Shown: positions 1 through 5,730 of the stretch, piece by piece
How the letters are laid out: every line of letters begins with the position of its first letter
Numbering within the stretch: position 1 is the stretch's first letter
NCBI GenBank assembly: GCA_938015405.1
Contig: CALLPZ010000060.1
Span: 1-7,585 of the forward strand
Length of the DNA: 7,585 nucleotides
Reading direction: 5' to 3'
From: an uncultured Pseudanabaenaceae cyanobacterium
GTDB taxonomy: Bacteria; Cyanobacteriota; Cyanobacteriia; PCC-9006; JAAUQQ01
Program-made: the position numbers and the translations under genes
The notes under the pieces: generated by a model
Seen by the model: only the letters and a program-made list of their open reading frames with translations
Told to the model about the DNA's origin: nothing
Databases searched by the model: none

Positions 1-1007
1 TCGCACTGGGCTTCAATCCGGTCTGCTTCACCGATCGCGTCGGATTCCGCAATCTCGGCATCTCGCAGAATTGCAGCAATGCGACGGCGACCCAAGGAAC
101 TCAAATAGTCGACTTCGTCAGCGACGTTTTGAATCTTGAAGGTATCGATTTCTAGGCCCAGTTTTTCTAGGTCGCGGCTCACATCCGCTGAAATCCGCTC
201 GACAAACTCTAGGCGATCTTCATTCACCTGTTCTGGCGTCAGGGTTGCAACGACGCCTCGCAAATTACCTTCCAGGGTTTCCCGAGCCACGCGGGCAATT
301 TCTTCGCGTTTGCTGCCGAGGAATCGTTCGATCGCGTTCCCTACAACTCGAGGGCGACTGGAGACTTTGATATTGGCGATCGCCTGAATATCCAACGGCG
401 TTCCCCCTTTTGCATAGGCGTTGCGAATCTCCACCTGCACCGGCATGGTGTTCACATTCAGCCGGTCAATGGTTTCCAAAATGGGAATCCGAATGGCACG
501 ACCGCCAGCCAGCACGCGATAGCCCACTTCCTGGCCATCCTCATTGCGCCACTTGCGACCGGAAATCACCAGGACCTCATTGGGCTTGCAAATGCAAAGG
601 AATGATTTCACAAACCAATAGGCTAACGCCGTTCCGCCCATGGCGATGAGCAGTGGCGTAAGGACCAATGCCAATCCGCCTGCATTGGCTTCCCGCACCT
701 GGTATTGAGGCTCTGCCTGGGCGAGTTGAATGACACCATCCTGGGATTGAGCCATGGCACTTGCAGGGGTTGCTGCTGTGGCTACCAGCTCCTTGCCCTG
801 ACCTGCCGCCGTCTGCACTGCCGCATGGCTCGTAGAAGTGTGAGTTGCTGCGCCAGAAACTAAATGCTGGGCCACTCCATGGACCGTTTCGGAAACCTTA
901 GGCATGGCAGCCTGGACTGACTTGAGATGTCCCATGGACTGCAACAGGTGCGAGACTTGCTGGCTCCCTTGGGCTACTTGTGGGAGCTGATGAAGATGTT
1001 CAAGCAT
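1..1007 (-). CDS. Flotillin-family (SPFH/band 7) membrane protein, C-terminus beyond the window
   Basis: Flotillins oligomerise on the inner face of the cytoplasmic membrane and organise membrane microdomains. I translated the minus strand from the ATG at 1007 and the frame stays open to base 1 (335 codons). Residues about 1-105 are rich in Ala, Gln, His, Ser and Thr. A membrane helix follows at about 110-134, then the SPFH domain from about 137, opening with CICKPNEVLVISGRKW. Further family hallmarks are GYRVLAGGRAIRIPILETI, NAYAKGGTPLDIQAIANIKV, the stretch VGNAIERFLG, LEGNLRGVVATLTPEQVNEDR and IQNVADEVDYL, then the start of the Ala/Glu-rich coiled coil (RDAEIAESDAIGEADRIEA). The C-terminal flotillin repeats lie off the edge. 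AGGA sits 9 nt before the ATG, which supports this start. Without the extension the protein would begin near residue 104-123, as most relatives seem to. nfeD lies upstream on the same strand, 279 bp away. Family assignment is certain; the exact start is fairly sure. Confidence 0.93.
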   Translation of the reverse strand, partial: MLEHLHQLPQVAQGSQQVSHLLQSMGHLKSVQAAMPKVSETVHGVAQHLVSGAATHTSTSHAAVQTAAGQGKELVATAATPASAMAQSQDGVIQLAQAEPQYQVREANAGGLALVLTPLLIAMGGTALAYWFVKSFLCICKPNEVLVISGRKWRNEDGQEVGYRVLAGGRAIRIPILETIDRLNVNTMPVQVEIRNAYAKGGTPLDIQAIANIKVSSRPRVVGNAIERFLGSKREEIARVARETLEGNLRGVVATLTPEQVNEDRLEFVERISADVSRDLEKLGLEIDTFKIQNVADEVDYLSSLGRRRIAAILRDAEIAESDAIGEADRIEAQC

Positions 1008-1016
1008 GGAGGATAT

Positions 1017-1020
1017 TCCT
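1017..1020 (-). promoter_or_regulatory. Shine-Dalgarno-like AGGA for the flotillin gene
   Basis: On the minus strand AGGA stands 9 nt upstream of the ATG at 1007. It is the main sequence support for starting the flotillin here, with its long N-terminal extension, and not at an internal codon next to the membrane helix. Confidence 0.45.
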
Positions 1021-1090
1021 ACAACAACTAACTCGGCACACTCCACAACTCGCTCCCCGAGAGGAAGCGTTGCGAAGTAAAACTCGCTGA

Positions 1091-1221
1091 TGAGATTGTT
1101 TGAAAATTCGGCTTAGCCTTGGATTTGAGACCCTGCCAGAGGATTGAAGCTCCAGTTTGGACAAATCAGCGGCTCTGATGAGATTCGCTGCTACGGGCAT
1201 CGGCCTTTTCAAACAGCCTCA
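1091..1221. repeat. Inverted repeat in the nfeD-flotillin spacer
   Basis: TGAGATTGTTTGAAAA at 1091-1106 is matched on the opposite strand by the complement of 1206-1221 (TGAGGCTGTTTGAAAA): 14 of 16 positions agree, and the arms are about 100 bp apart. A second copy of CTGATGAGATT lies at 1175-1185, repeating 1087-1097. All of this lies in the 279-bp stretch between the nfeD stop and the flotillin start (1008-1286), where I see no convincing gene, promoter or terminator. The repeats could fold the leader RNA or bind a dimeric protein. Function unknown. Confidence 0.4.
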
Positions 1222-1286
1222 TTAATCAGAATTTTGAAAACCTGCCTGGATCAAAAATGGCCAAGAACCAAGCTGTTCAAAATCCT

Positions 1287-1658
1287 CTACGACTGCATTT
1301 GGTCCTCAGGCACCACCAACACGCTGTTGCCCTGGGCTGCCACCACAAACACTCGCTCACCCACCGTTAACTCACGTTCAGAGTCAGTGGTCGCTAAGAG
1401 ATCCATAGTGGAACCCTTGAGCGTAAGGCGAACTTTGCCGCGACTGGTCCCGCTAAAGGGCACTTCGACAACGCCCCACTTGCCCACCGCATTGGAAAAT
1501 GACGGCATGCTATTGATCACTTCCGAGCGGCGTTGCAACTGCACGAGCAGCACGAGGGCAGTACCCACGGCTAGCCCCACCGCAATGGACAGCAAAATAA
1601 TGAAAGTGCTCAAGGTATCGGCCTCTAGTAGCTCAAACACAACAGCAATCCAGGCCAA
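1287..1658 (-). CDS. NfeD-like membrane protein (short form with OB-fold)
   Basis: NfeD-family proteins are small membrane proteins that commonly pair with SPFH proteins and are thought to assist their assembly or localisation. This one has 123 residues: a hydrophobic helix at about 16-40, a short linker, and a C-terminal beta-barrel (OB-fold) at about 58-118. The typical pattern is there: GKWGVVEVPF, SRGKVRLTLKGS, LTVGERVFVV and VLVVPED. The ClpP-like protease domain of long NfeD proteins is absent, so this is the truncated class. The start is TTG. An in-frame TGA lies 6 nt further upstream (1665-1667), so the protein can begin no earlier than a CTG at 1664, and no clear ribosome-binding site is visible. 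The flotillin gene downstream on the same strand is the expected partner. Family is secure; the start is uncertain by a few codons. Confidence 0.87.
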   Translation of the reverse strand: MAWIAVVFELLEADTLSTFIILLSIAVGLAVGTALVLLVQLQRRSEVINSMPSFSNAVGKWGVVEVPFSGTSRGKVRLTLKGSTMDLLATTDSERELTVGERVFVVAAQGNSVLVVPEDQMQS

Positions 1659-2001
1659 CGACAGTCAATGACCCGCGCTCGATGCAGCCAGAGAGATTCC
1701 GAGGAAACTTCCGTTGCATCTGCGAGCAGCGCAAGGTAATTGGAGTCGATCTTAGCCACACCCTCTGGTTGCCTAGCCGGTATTTACGGCCTTTACAGGC
1801 TGCAATTGATTTGAGGTTTCCCCAGATGAGAGGAATAATCTCTTGCAAAGATATATTCAACGACTGAAACCGTAATTTCCGAAAGCCTTCAACAATCGCA
1901 TTAAAGCGAGCCAGGTATTCTCTCGGATCTGGTGGTGTGGTTGAGCGGCCCTCAATGAGCCCGTTTTATTGCAAAGATCGCAGGAAATTCGGATATCCGG
2001 C
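1659..2001. other. Intergenic region upstream of nfeD, no gene seen
   Basis: This 343-bp stretch lies between the end of the TPR gene and nfeD, both on the minus strand. I see no credible protein: the open frames here lack family features and overlap nfeD. TTGCAAAGAT occurs twice (1843-1852 and 1969-1978), and a perfect 10-bp palindrome CGGATATCCG lies at 1990-1999, just past the TPR stop. Neither is followed by a T-run on the minus strand, so I do not call a terminator. An AT-rich patch around 1836-1862 is the likeliest place for an nfeD promoter, but no clean -35/-10 pair can be read. Confidence 0.45.
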
Positions 2002-2910
2002 CTACGCAGCCAGCCGGTGGGACAGGGTTGCTAAATGTTGGTTGACCCTTGTCACCATGCTCTGCGCTCCAATTTGATGGGCCACCTTCAGCGTTTCTTG
2101 AAAGGCTTGCTGAGCCGAGACAATGGCTCCCCCTTGGCGATGGGCTAGGGCTAGGTTAAACAGGGCTTGGGCTTCGCCATGGCGATCGCCCGTGTTTTTG
2201 TAGAGCATCAAGGCCTGTTCTAGCTGGCTAATGGCTTGGGAGGCCTGGCGCAAGCTGAGATACACATTGGCGATGCCCATTAAGGCGGTGGCAGCCTGTT
2301 GGAACTGCCCGAGGTTGCGATAGAGCTGTAGTGCTTCATTCATCGCCGCGATCGCCGCTTCCGACTCACCGAGACAGAGCTGGACTCGGCCCTGGTGGTT
2401 CAGGGCATTCGCCATACCGGAGATATTGCCTAGCTTTTCATATAGCGCGTTGGCTTCTTTGTACTGCTTCATTGCCATTTCGCACTGGCTCAGCTCTAGC
2501 GAGACTTTACCCCAGGACATTAACGTATTGGCCCGGCCCAGCTGATCTCGGGTTGAATCAAACCGTTTCAGGGCTTTGACAAAACAATTCAGGGAGAGAT
2601 CATAACAACGTTGCCGCCCATACACCGTGCCCAGCTCTAAGAACGTTTTGGCCATGCCCGGCGCAAAGTTAAGCTGCTTGTACATTGCCAAGGCCTGATG
2701 GAACGCGATCGCGGCCTGGGCGTAGTCCTTACGTTTAGAAAGATTGAGGCCATGATTGAGACGCTGCTCGGCATCGCCTGGGTTGGCCGTGGGGGTCGCG
2801 CTGGAATTGAAAAAGGAACTAGGCATGGCAATGGCGCTTTGGCAGAGAGCTTTAGAAGGTGGCAATATCCCGAACTGGAGCAGCCGAAGTATTCGGCTTG
2901 AACCCGACAT
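2002..2910 (-). CDS. TPR-repeat protein, six repeats with a 40-residue period
   Basis: TPR proteins are helical scaffolds that bind other proteins. The 302 residues hold six repeats beginning near 47, 87, 127, 167, 207 and 247, each exactly 40 residues from the next. A recurring core covers small residues and Gly in helix A, Ala and a bulky residue in helix B, and LYxxLG/LYKNTG ends before the next unit. The 40-residue spacing is that of the kinesin-light-chain/LGN-like TPR class, not the classical 34. No catalytic domain and no obvious signal peptide is present. Residues 1-45 are not TPR. The start is doubtful: neither the ATG at 2910 nor the in-frame ATG at 2826 (residue 29) has a Shine-Dalgarno sequence, and the shorter form would keep all repeats. 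It is divergent from the ABC genes and lies upstream of nfeD on the same strand. The partner is unknown. Confidence 0.88.
   Translation of the reverse strand: MSGSSRILRLLQFGILPPSKALCQSAIAMPSSFFNSSATPTANPGDAEQRLNHGLNLSKRKDYAQAAIAFHQALAMYKQLNFAPGMAKTFLELGTVYGRQRCYDLSLNCFVKALKRFDSTRDQLGRANTLMSWGKVSLELSQCEMAMKQYKEANALYEKLGNISGMANALNHQGRVQLCLGESEAAIAAMNEALQLYRNLGQFQQAATALMGIANVYLSLRQASQAISQLEQALMLYKNTGDRHGEAQALFNLALAHRQGGAIVSAQQAFQETLKVAHQIGAQSMVTRVNQHLATLSHRLAA
2882..2898 (-). other. Perfect hairpin at the 5' end of the TPR gene
   Basis: AGCCGAA, a 3-nt loop, then TTCGGCT form a perfect 7-bp stem. It begins 12 nt inside the frame if the ATG at 2910 is used, or lies in the 5' leader if translation begins at 2826. 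It could affect translation start or act as a small operator. No experimental meaning can be read from sequence. Confidence 0.4.
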
Positions 2911-3340
2911 CGAAGAACAGTTAAATACTGTTGATTTGCATCACGCTGGGGGTGTCATCTTGAGATTGAGTCTTGCAGTTCAGCAAGATCCTGACTGGTT
3001 GTCCATGACAAACAGCGAGGGCATCTCAGCCTCCTGAATAGAATCAGGAAATGAAAGGAAAAATAGAGAACAATCTAGTTCTTTTTACTCCGCATTCCCC
3101 ATAGATCCGGGTAGCTACCGTTGTAGAAAAAAGTAATTTTTACAAGCTTTTACGTACATCCTTGTAGGTGCACAAAACTGACTTGCCCTGGGCCATCTCC
3201 AAGCCCCCATTCCTGCAAGCCCTGGCTCGTTTGGGCTGGAGACCCTGGAAGTCGCGGATTGAGGAAAGCCACAGAACGAACCACAGAACCAAGGCGCTAT
3301 GGCACAGTGAATAGGTCAGCATCTAGCCCGTCGCCCCTCA
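2911..3340. other. Divergent intergenic region between the TPR and ABC genes
   Basis: This 430-bp region should hold the promoters of both the TPR gene (minus) and the ABC pair (plus). Visible elements: a 6-bp stem TCCTGA/TCAGGA with a 6-nt loop (3032-3049); an AT-rich imperfect inverted repeat (3121-3145, TTGT...ACAA with A5/T5 inside); and AGAAC/GTTCT followed by T5 (3067-3086), which looks like a weak terminator but has no plus-strand gene before it. A minus-strand open frame of 60 codons (3140-3322) has a hydrophobic start but no family resemblance and is not called. No clean sigma-70 -35/-10 pair was found. Confidence 0.45.
3269..3292. repeat. Two tandem 12-bp units upstream of the ABC ATPase
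   Basis: CCACAGAACGAA is followed directly by CCACAGAACCAA (11 of 12 bases equal), ending 48 bp before the ATPase start. It might be a pair of same-face operator half-sites or just a local slippage duplication. Confidence 0.4.
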
Positions 3341-4372
3341 ATGTCGATCATTCAGGTCCATAACCTCACGAAGGTTTATCCCGTCGCTTTCAAGCAACCG
3401 GGCCTTAAGGGCACCGTCAATCATTTTTTCAACCGGCAGTATAAATACGTCGAAGCCGTTAAAGGCGTCTCCTTTGAGTTAGAGCCCGGCGAAGTGGTGG
3501 GCTTCCTGGGCCCCAACGGTGCGGGAAAAACCACCACCCTGAAAATGCTCACGGGCCTGATCCATCCTTCCAGTGGGGATGCCCGAGTTAGTGGCCATGT
3601 CCCCTTCAAACGCGCCACTCCCTTCCTCAGGCAGATCAGTCTGATCATGGGGCAAAAGCAGCAGCTGATCTGGGACCTGCCCGCCCTCGACTCCCTCAAA
3701 ATCAATGCTGCTATCTACGGCATTGATAACGATGAAGCCCAGCGACGCATCGATGAGCTGGCAGAAATGCTGGGCCTTTCCCGGCAGCTTCAGCAGCCCG
3801 TGCGCAAGCTATCTCTGGGTGAACGCATGAAGGCGGAGCTGTTGGCTGCCCTGCTCCATCGCCCCACAGTGCTTTTCCTCGATGAGCCCACCCTGGGCTT
3901 GGACGTCAATGCCCAGGAGGCCGTGCGTCGCTTTCTGCGGGACTACAACGATCGCTACAATGCCACGCTGATCCTCACCTCTCATTACATGGCGGACATT
4001 ACCGCCCTCTGCAAGCGGGTGCTGTTGATTCACCAGGGACAACTGATATATGACGGCAGCCTGGATGGCCTACTCGCACAGTTTGCCCCTTGCCGAGCGG
4101 TGCAGCTGGACCTGGGTAAAGCCTACGATCGCGCCCACCTAGAAACCTTTGGCCCCGTTGAACAAGCCGAAGGCCGCTCCGTTAGATTTTTAGTTGAACG
4201 CGATCGCCTCACTGAAACAGTCTCCCGCCTCCTGGCAGAACTAGACGTCGTTGACCTCAGCGTCACCGATCCGCCCATTGAAGAAGTCATCGGGCAGGTG
4301 TTTGAGCAAGGTCAAGTCGCCGACCAAGGTCTTGCCCCCGTGATGACCGATAGCAGTAGCCCATCTATATAG
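3341..4372 (+). CDS. ABC transporter ATP-binding protein (COG4586-like)
   Basis: This is the ATPase subunit of an ABC-2-type exporter; it hydrolyses ATP at the cytoplasmic face to drive the membrane partner encoded next. All nucleotide-binding motifs are intact in the 343 residues: Walker A GPNGAGKT at 57-64, Q-loop around GQKQQ at 104-108, signature LSLGERMK at 157-164, Walker B LFLDEPT at 178-184 with catalytic Glu182, D-loop GLD at 186-188 and switch His215. The signature reads LSLGE instead of LSGGQ, as is common in this subfamily. A basic insertion before Walker A (about 15-37, HFFNRQYKYVEAVKG) and a C-terminal domain of about 100 residues are typical of the COG4586 group. An in-frame TGA about 30 nt upstream fixes the ATG at 3341 as first sensible start, though no Shine-Dalgarno is seen. 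The substrate is unknown. Confidence 0.93.
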   Translation: MSIIQVHNLTKVYPVAFKQPGLKGTVNHFFNRQYKYVEAVKGVSFELEPGEVVGFLGPNGAGKTTTLKMLTGLIHPSSGDARVSGHVPFKRATPFLRQISLIMGQKQQLIWDLPALDSLKINAAIYGIDNDEAQRRIDELAEMLGLSRQLQQPVRKLSLGERMKAELLAALLHRPTVLFLDEPTLGLDVNAQEAVRRFLRDYNDRYNATLILTSHYMADITALCKRVLLIHQGQLIYDGSLDGLLAQFAPCRAVQLDLGKAYDRAHLETFGPVEQAEGRSVRFLVERDRLTETVSRLLAELDVVDLSVTDPPIEEVIGQVFEQGQVADQGLAPVMTDSSSPSI

Positions 4373-4374
4373 AT
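4363..4374. other. 12-bp perfect palindrome over the ATPase stop codon
   Basis: ATCTATATAGAT reads the same on both strands, and the TAG stop (4370-4372) lies inside it. As RNA it could form only a very short stem. It may be chance in an AT-rich patch. Confidence 0.3.
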
Positions 4375-4392
4375 AGACGCTGCCATCCCCAG

Positions 4393-4420
4393 CCCCTACC
4401 TCTACATCTGGAGGAAGGGG
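4393..4420 (+). other. Intercistronic hairpin between ATPase and permease genes
   Basis: CCCCTACCTC (4393-4402) pairs with GAGGAAGGGG (4411-4420): nine base pairs with one A-A mismatch and an 8-nt loop. It begins 20 bp after the ATPase stop. No T-run follows, so it is unlikely to be a strong terminator. RNA protection or a differential expression ratio between the two subunits is possible. Confidence 0.5.
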
Positions 4421-4425
4421 AGTCT

Positions 4426-4444
4426 GGGAGCTTCCATTGCTCCC
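4426..4444 (+). promoter_or_regulatory. Ribosome-binding site GGGAG that can be sequestered by a hairpin
   Basis: GGGAG (4426-4430) lies 6 nt before the TTG at 4437, good spacing for translation start. The same bases can pair: GGGAGC (4426-4431) with GCTCCC (4439-4444) around a 7-nt loop, which would cover both the site and the TTG. A second pairing is open to CTGGGAG (4424-4430) with CTCCCAG at 4459-4465 in the next repeat unit. The pairings are seen in sequence; a regulatory role is inference. Confidence 0.4.
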
Positions 4445-4487
4445 CCAGCCATCTTGCTCTCCCAGCCATCTTGCTCCCCCAGTCATG
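4437..4487 (+). repeat. Three tandem 17-bp units ending at the permease ATG
   Basis: The units are TTGCTCCCCCAGCCATC (4437-4453), TTGCTCTCCCAGCCATC (4454-4470) and TTGCTCCCCCAGTCATG (4471-4487). Unit two differs from unit one at one base, unit three at two. The last unit supplies the ATG of the permease (4485). Because 17 is not a multiple of three, a change in copy number would alter which upstream TTG is in frame with the gene. Each unit carries a C-rich core able to pair with the GGGAG site upstream. Confidence 0.75.
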
Positions 4488-5321
4488 ACGCCCAGCGCCC
4501 TCCCCCCGAAAAAGCCCAGCCTAGGTAGAAACCTCCGTCGTGCCCTGAGCATCACCCGCACGCTGCTCTCCGTCTACTACGCCTACATGGTGGAATACCG
4601 GGCTGAACTGATGTTTTGGGTCCTTTCCGGTTCCCTTCCCCTGATTCTTCTTGGCGTTTGGACCGAAGCAGCCCAAGGGGGAAGCTTTGCCCTCAGCTCA
4701 GCTGACTTTGCTCGCTACTTCTTAATTGTCTTTCTGACCCGGCAGCTCACCGTGGTTTGGGTGATCTGGGATGTGGAGAAGGAAGTTGTCCAGGGCAAGC
4801 TTTCCTTTCGACTGCTGCAACCTTTGGATCCGGTGTGGCATCACTTTGCAGGCCACGCCGCTGAGCGATTAGCCCGCATTCCTTTTATTGCCGTTTTGAT
4901 TGGGCTCTTCTTTGGTCTCTATCCCGAAGCCCTTTGGATGCCCAGCCCGACCAGGCTGATTCTATTTGTCATTGCCGTTGCCCTAGCCTTCTGTCTGCGG
5001 TTCCTGGCGCAATATACCTTTGCCATGTTCGCTTTTTGGATTGAGCGGGCGGTGGCGATTGAACGATTCTGGTTTTTGTTCTATCTCTTTCTCTCTGGCA
5101 TGGCGGCTCCCCTGGCGATGTTTCCCCCTGCGATCGCTCAGATTGCGATGTGGACGCCATTCCCCTACCTAATCTATTTCCCGGTTGCGGTTCTACTAGA
5201 ACTCGATACCCCTGTGGCCCAGGGCTTCGGGGTCATGTTGTTGTGGTTGGGGTTGTTTGGCTTGGTCAATCGTTATTTGTGGCGCAAAGGCCTTCAGCGC
5301 TATTCCGGTATGGGGGCATAG
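4485..5321 (+). CDS. ABC-2 type permease (COG4587 / DUF990-like)
   Basis: This is the membrane subunit of the exporter whose ATPase is encoded just upstream (112 bp from its stop). From the ATG at 4485 it has 278 residues and about six membrane segments (roughly 41-61, 76-94, 132-150, 156-179, 192-216 and 246-266), the usual ABC-2 fold. After the first pair of helices comes a cytoplasmic stretch GKLSFRLLQPLDPVWH (104-119), and PFPYLIYFPV (225-234) lies near the end; both fit the PF06182-like family. The start is open: an in-frame TTG at 4437 has a good GGGAG but would add 16 residues (MLPQPSC...) that are simply translated 17-bp repeat, while the ATG has no ribosome-binding site. The conserved part begins well after both. 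Related systems often have a second permease of the COG3694 type; none is present here. The substrate is unknown. Confidence 0.88.
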   Translation: MTPSALPPKKPSLGRNLRRALSITRTLLSVYYAYMVEYRAELMFWVLSGSLPLILLGVWTEAAQGGSFALSSADFARYFLIVFLTRQLTVVWVIWDVEKEVVQGKLSFRLLQPLDPVWHHFAGHAAERLARIPFIAVLIGLFFGLYPEALWMPSPTRLILFVIAVALAFCLRFLAQYTFAMFAFWIERAVAIERFWFLFYLFLSGMAAPLAMFPPAIAQIAMWTPFPYLIYFPVAVLLELDTPVAQGFGVMLLWLGLFGLVNRYLWRKGLQRYSGMGA

Positions 5322-5394
5322 CGGCCTACGGTTTTAAGCTGAGCAGCTTCAGAAACACCATAAATAGGCTACGTCAAGCCTGCAGTTGAAGTGT

Positions 5395-5418
5395 TGATTT
5401 TTGATGGCTTAAAAATCA
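5395..5418. other. 8-bp AT-rich hairpin downstream of the permease gene
   Basis: TGATTTTT and AAAAATCA form a perfect stem around the 8-nt loop GATGGCTT, 73 bp after the permease stop. It is not GC-rich and no T-run follows, so it is at best a weak 3' end structure for the ABC transcript. Confidence 0.4.
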
Positions 5419-5478
5419 GCTCCCAATATTTACGTAAACGATTCAAGCGAGAAAAAAGATCTCTCCAACCTAACCAGA

Positions 5479-5492
5479 ATCTCCACGGAGAT
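5479..5492. promoter_or_regulatory. Operator-like palindrome ATCTCC-AC-GGAGAT
   Basis: Perfect 6-bp arms with a 2-bp centre, about 240 bp before the start of the PEP-CTERM gene. The tight spacing suits a dimeric DNA-binding protein better than an RNA hairpin. No regulator is identified. Confidence 0.3.
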
Positions 5493-5634
5493 CGAGAATT
5501 AAGTATGGAAAATGAAATTGATTTATATTTTATTCGGTTCTGGAAATAGATAAATATACGGTTAAAAGTGCTGGCTGATTTTTATTTCTGTAGTCGAAAA
5601 TCGATGCTTTTTTTAGTTTTCTAAAATTATCCAT

Positions 5635-5664
5635 CTACGGTTGACTTTGCATTAATCTAACCGT
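5635..5664. repeat. Inverted ACGGTT/AACCGT pair, with extra TACGGTT copies upstream
   Basis: ACGGTT (5637-5642) and AACCGT (5659-5664) face each other across 16 bp, 66 bp before the ATG at 5731. The longer word CTACGGTT at 5635-5642 also occurs at 5326-5333, and TACGGTT at 5557-5563. Three direct copies and one inverted copy within 340 bp suggest a binding motif, but the words are short and chance is not excluded. Confidence 0.35.
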
Positions 5665-5730
5665 GGTTCAACTGACTCGAAGCCACAAGCCGTGAAGGTG
5701 TATAAGAACGAACACGCAGGCTTCTCAAAC

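Larger units (their letters stand above)
5322..5730. other. AT-rich upstream region of the PEP-CTERM gene
   Basis: About 400 bp without a credible gene, clearly richer in A and T (most strongly 5500-5660) than its flanks. It should contain the end of the ABC transcript and the promoter and leader of the secreted protein. Short stems: AAGCT/AGCTT (5336-5349), TGATTTTT/AAAAATCA (5395-5418) and ATCTCC/GGAGAT (5479-5492). TTGACT at 5641-5646 is a fair -35 match but has no -10 at the right distance. TAAAAT at 5622-5627 resembles a -10 but lacks a -35. I do not call a promoter. Confidence 0.5.

Noticed and set aside
1000..1212. Minus-strand 70-codon frame between nfeD and flotillin, overlapping the flotillin start by 8 bp
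   Set aside because: It has a TTG start with no ribosome-binding site, Arg/Ser/Cys-rich sequence and no recognisable feature, so it is probably a chance frame.
1144..1671. Plus-strand open frame of 175 codons
   Set aside because: It lies antisense to nfeD, whose translation shows a clear family pattern; this one is low-complexity Ser/Thr/Arg-rich with no family resemblance.
1633..1860. Minus-strand 75-codon frame upstream of and overlapping nfeD
   Set aside because: It overlaps the nfeD start in another frame, with no motif, and could not supply a missing N-terminus without a frameshift for which there is no evidence.
3067..3086. Stem AGAAC/GTTCT followed by five T, like an intrinsic terminator on the plus strand
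   Set aside because: The stem is only 5 bp with little GC, and no plus-strand gene lies upstream to be terminated.
3140..3322. Minus-strand 60-codon frame with a hydrophobic N-terminus
   Set aside because: The hydrophobic stretch is short and the rest is random-looking; no homologous family recognised.
5641..5646. TTGACT as -35 element of the PEP-CTERM gene
   Set aside because: No TATAAT-like hexamer lies 15-19 bp downstream; the bases there read AACCGTGG and GTTCAA.
5692..5730. GTG at 5692 as start of the PEP-CTERM protein
   Set aside because: It would place 13 polar, charged residues before a signal peptide that is already complete from the ATG at 5731.
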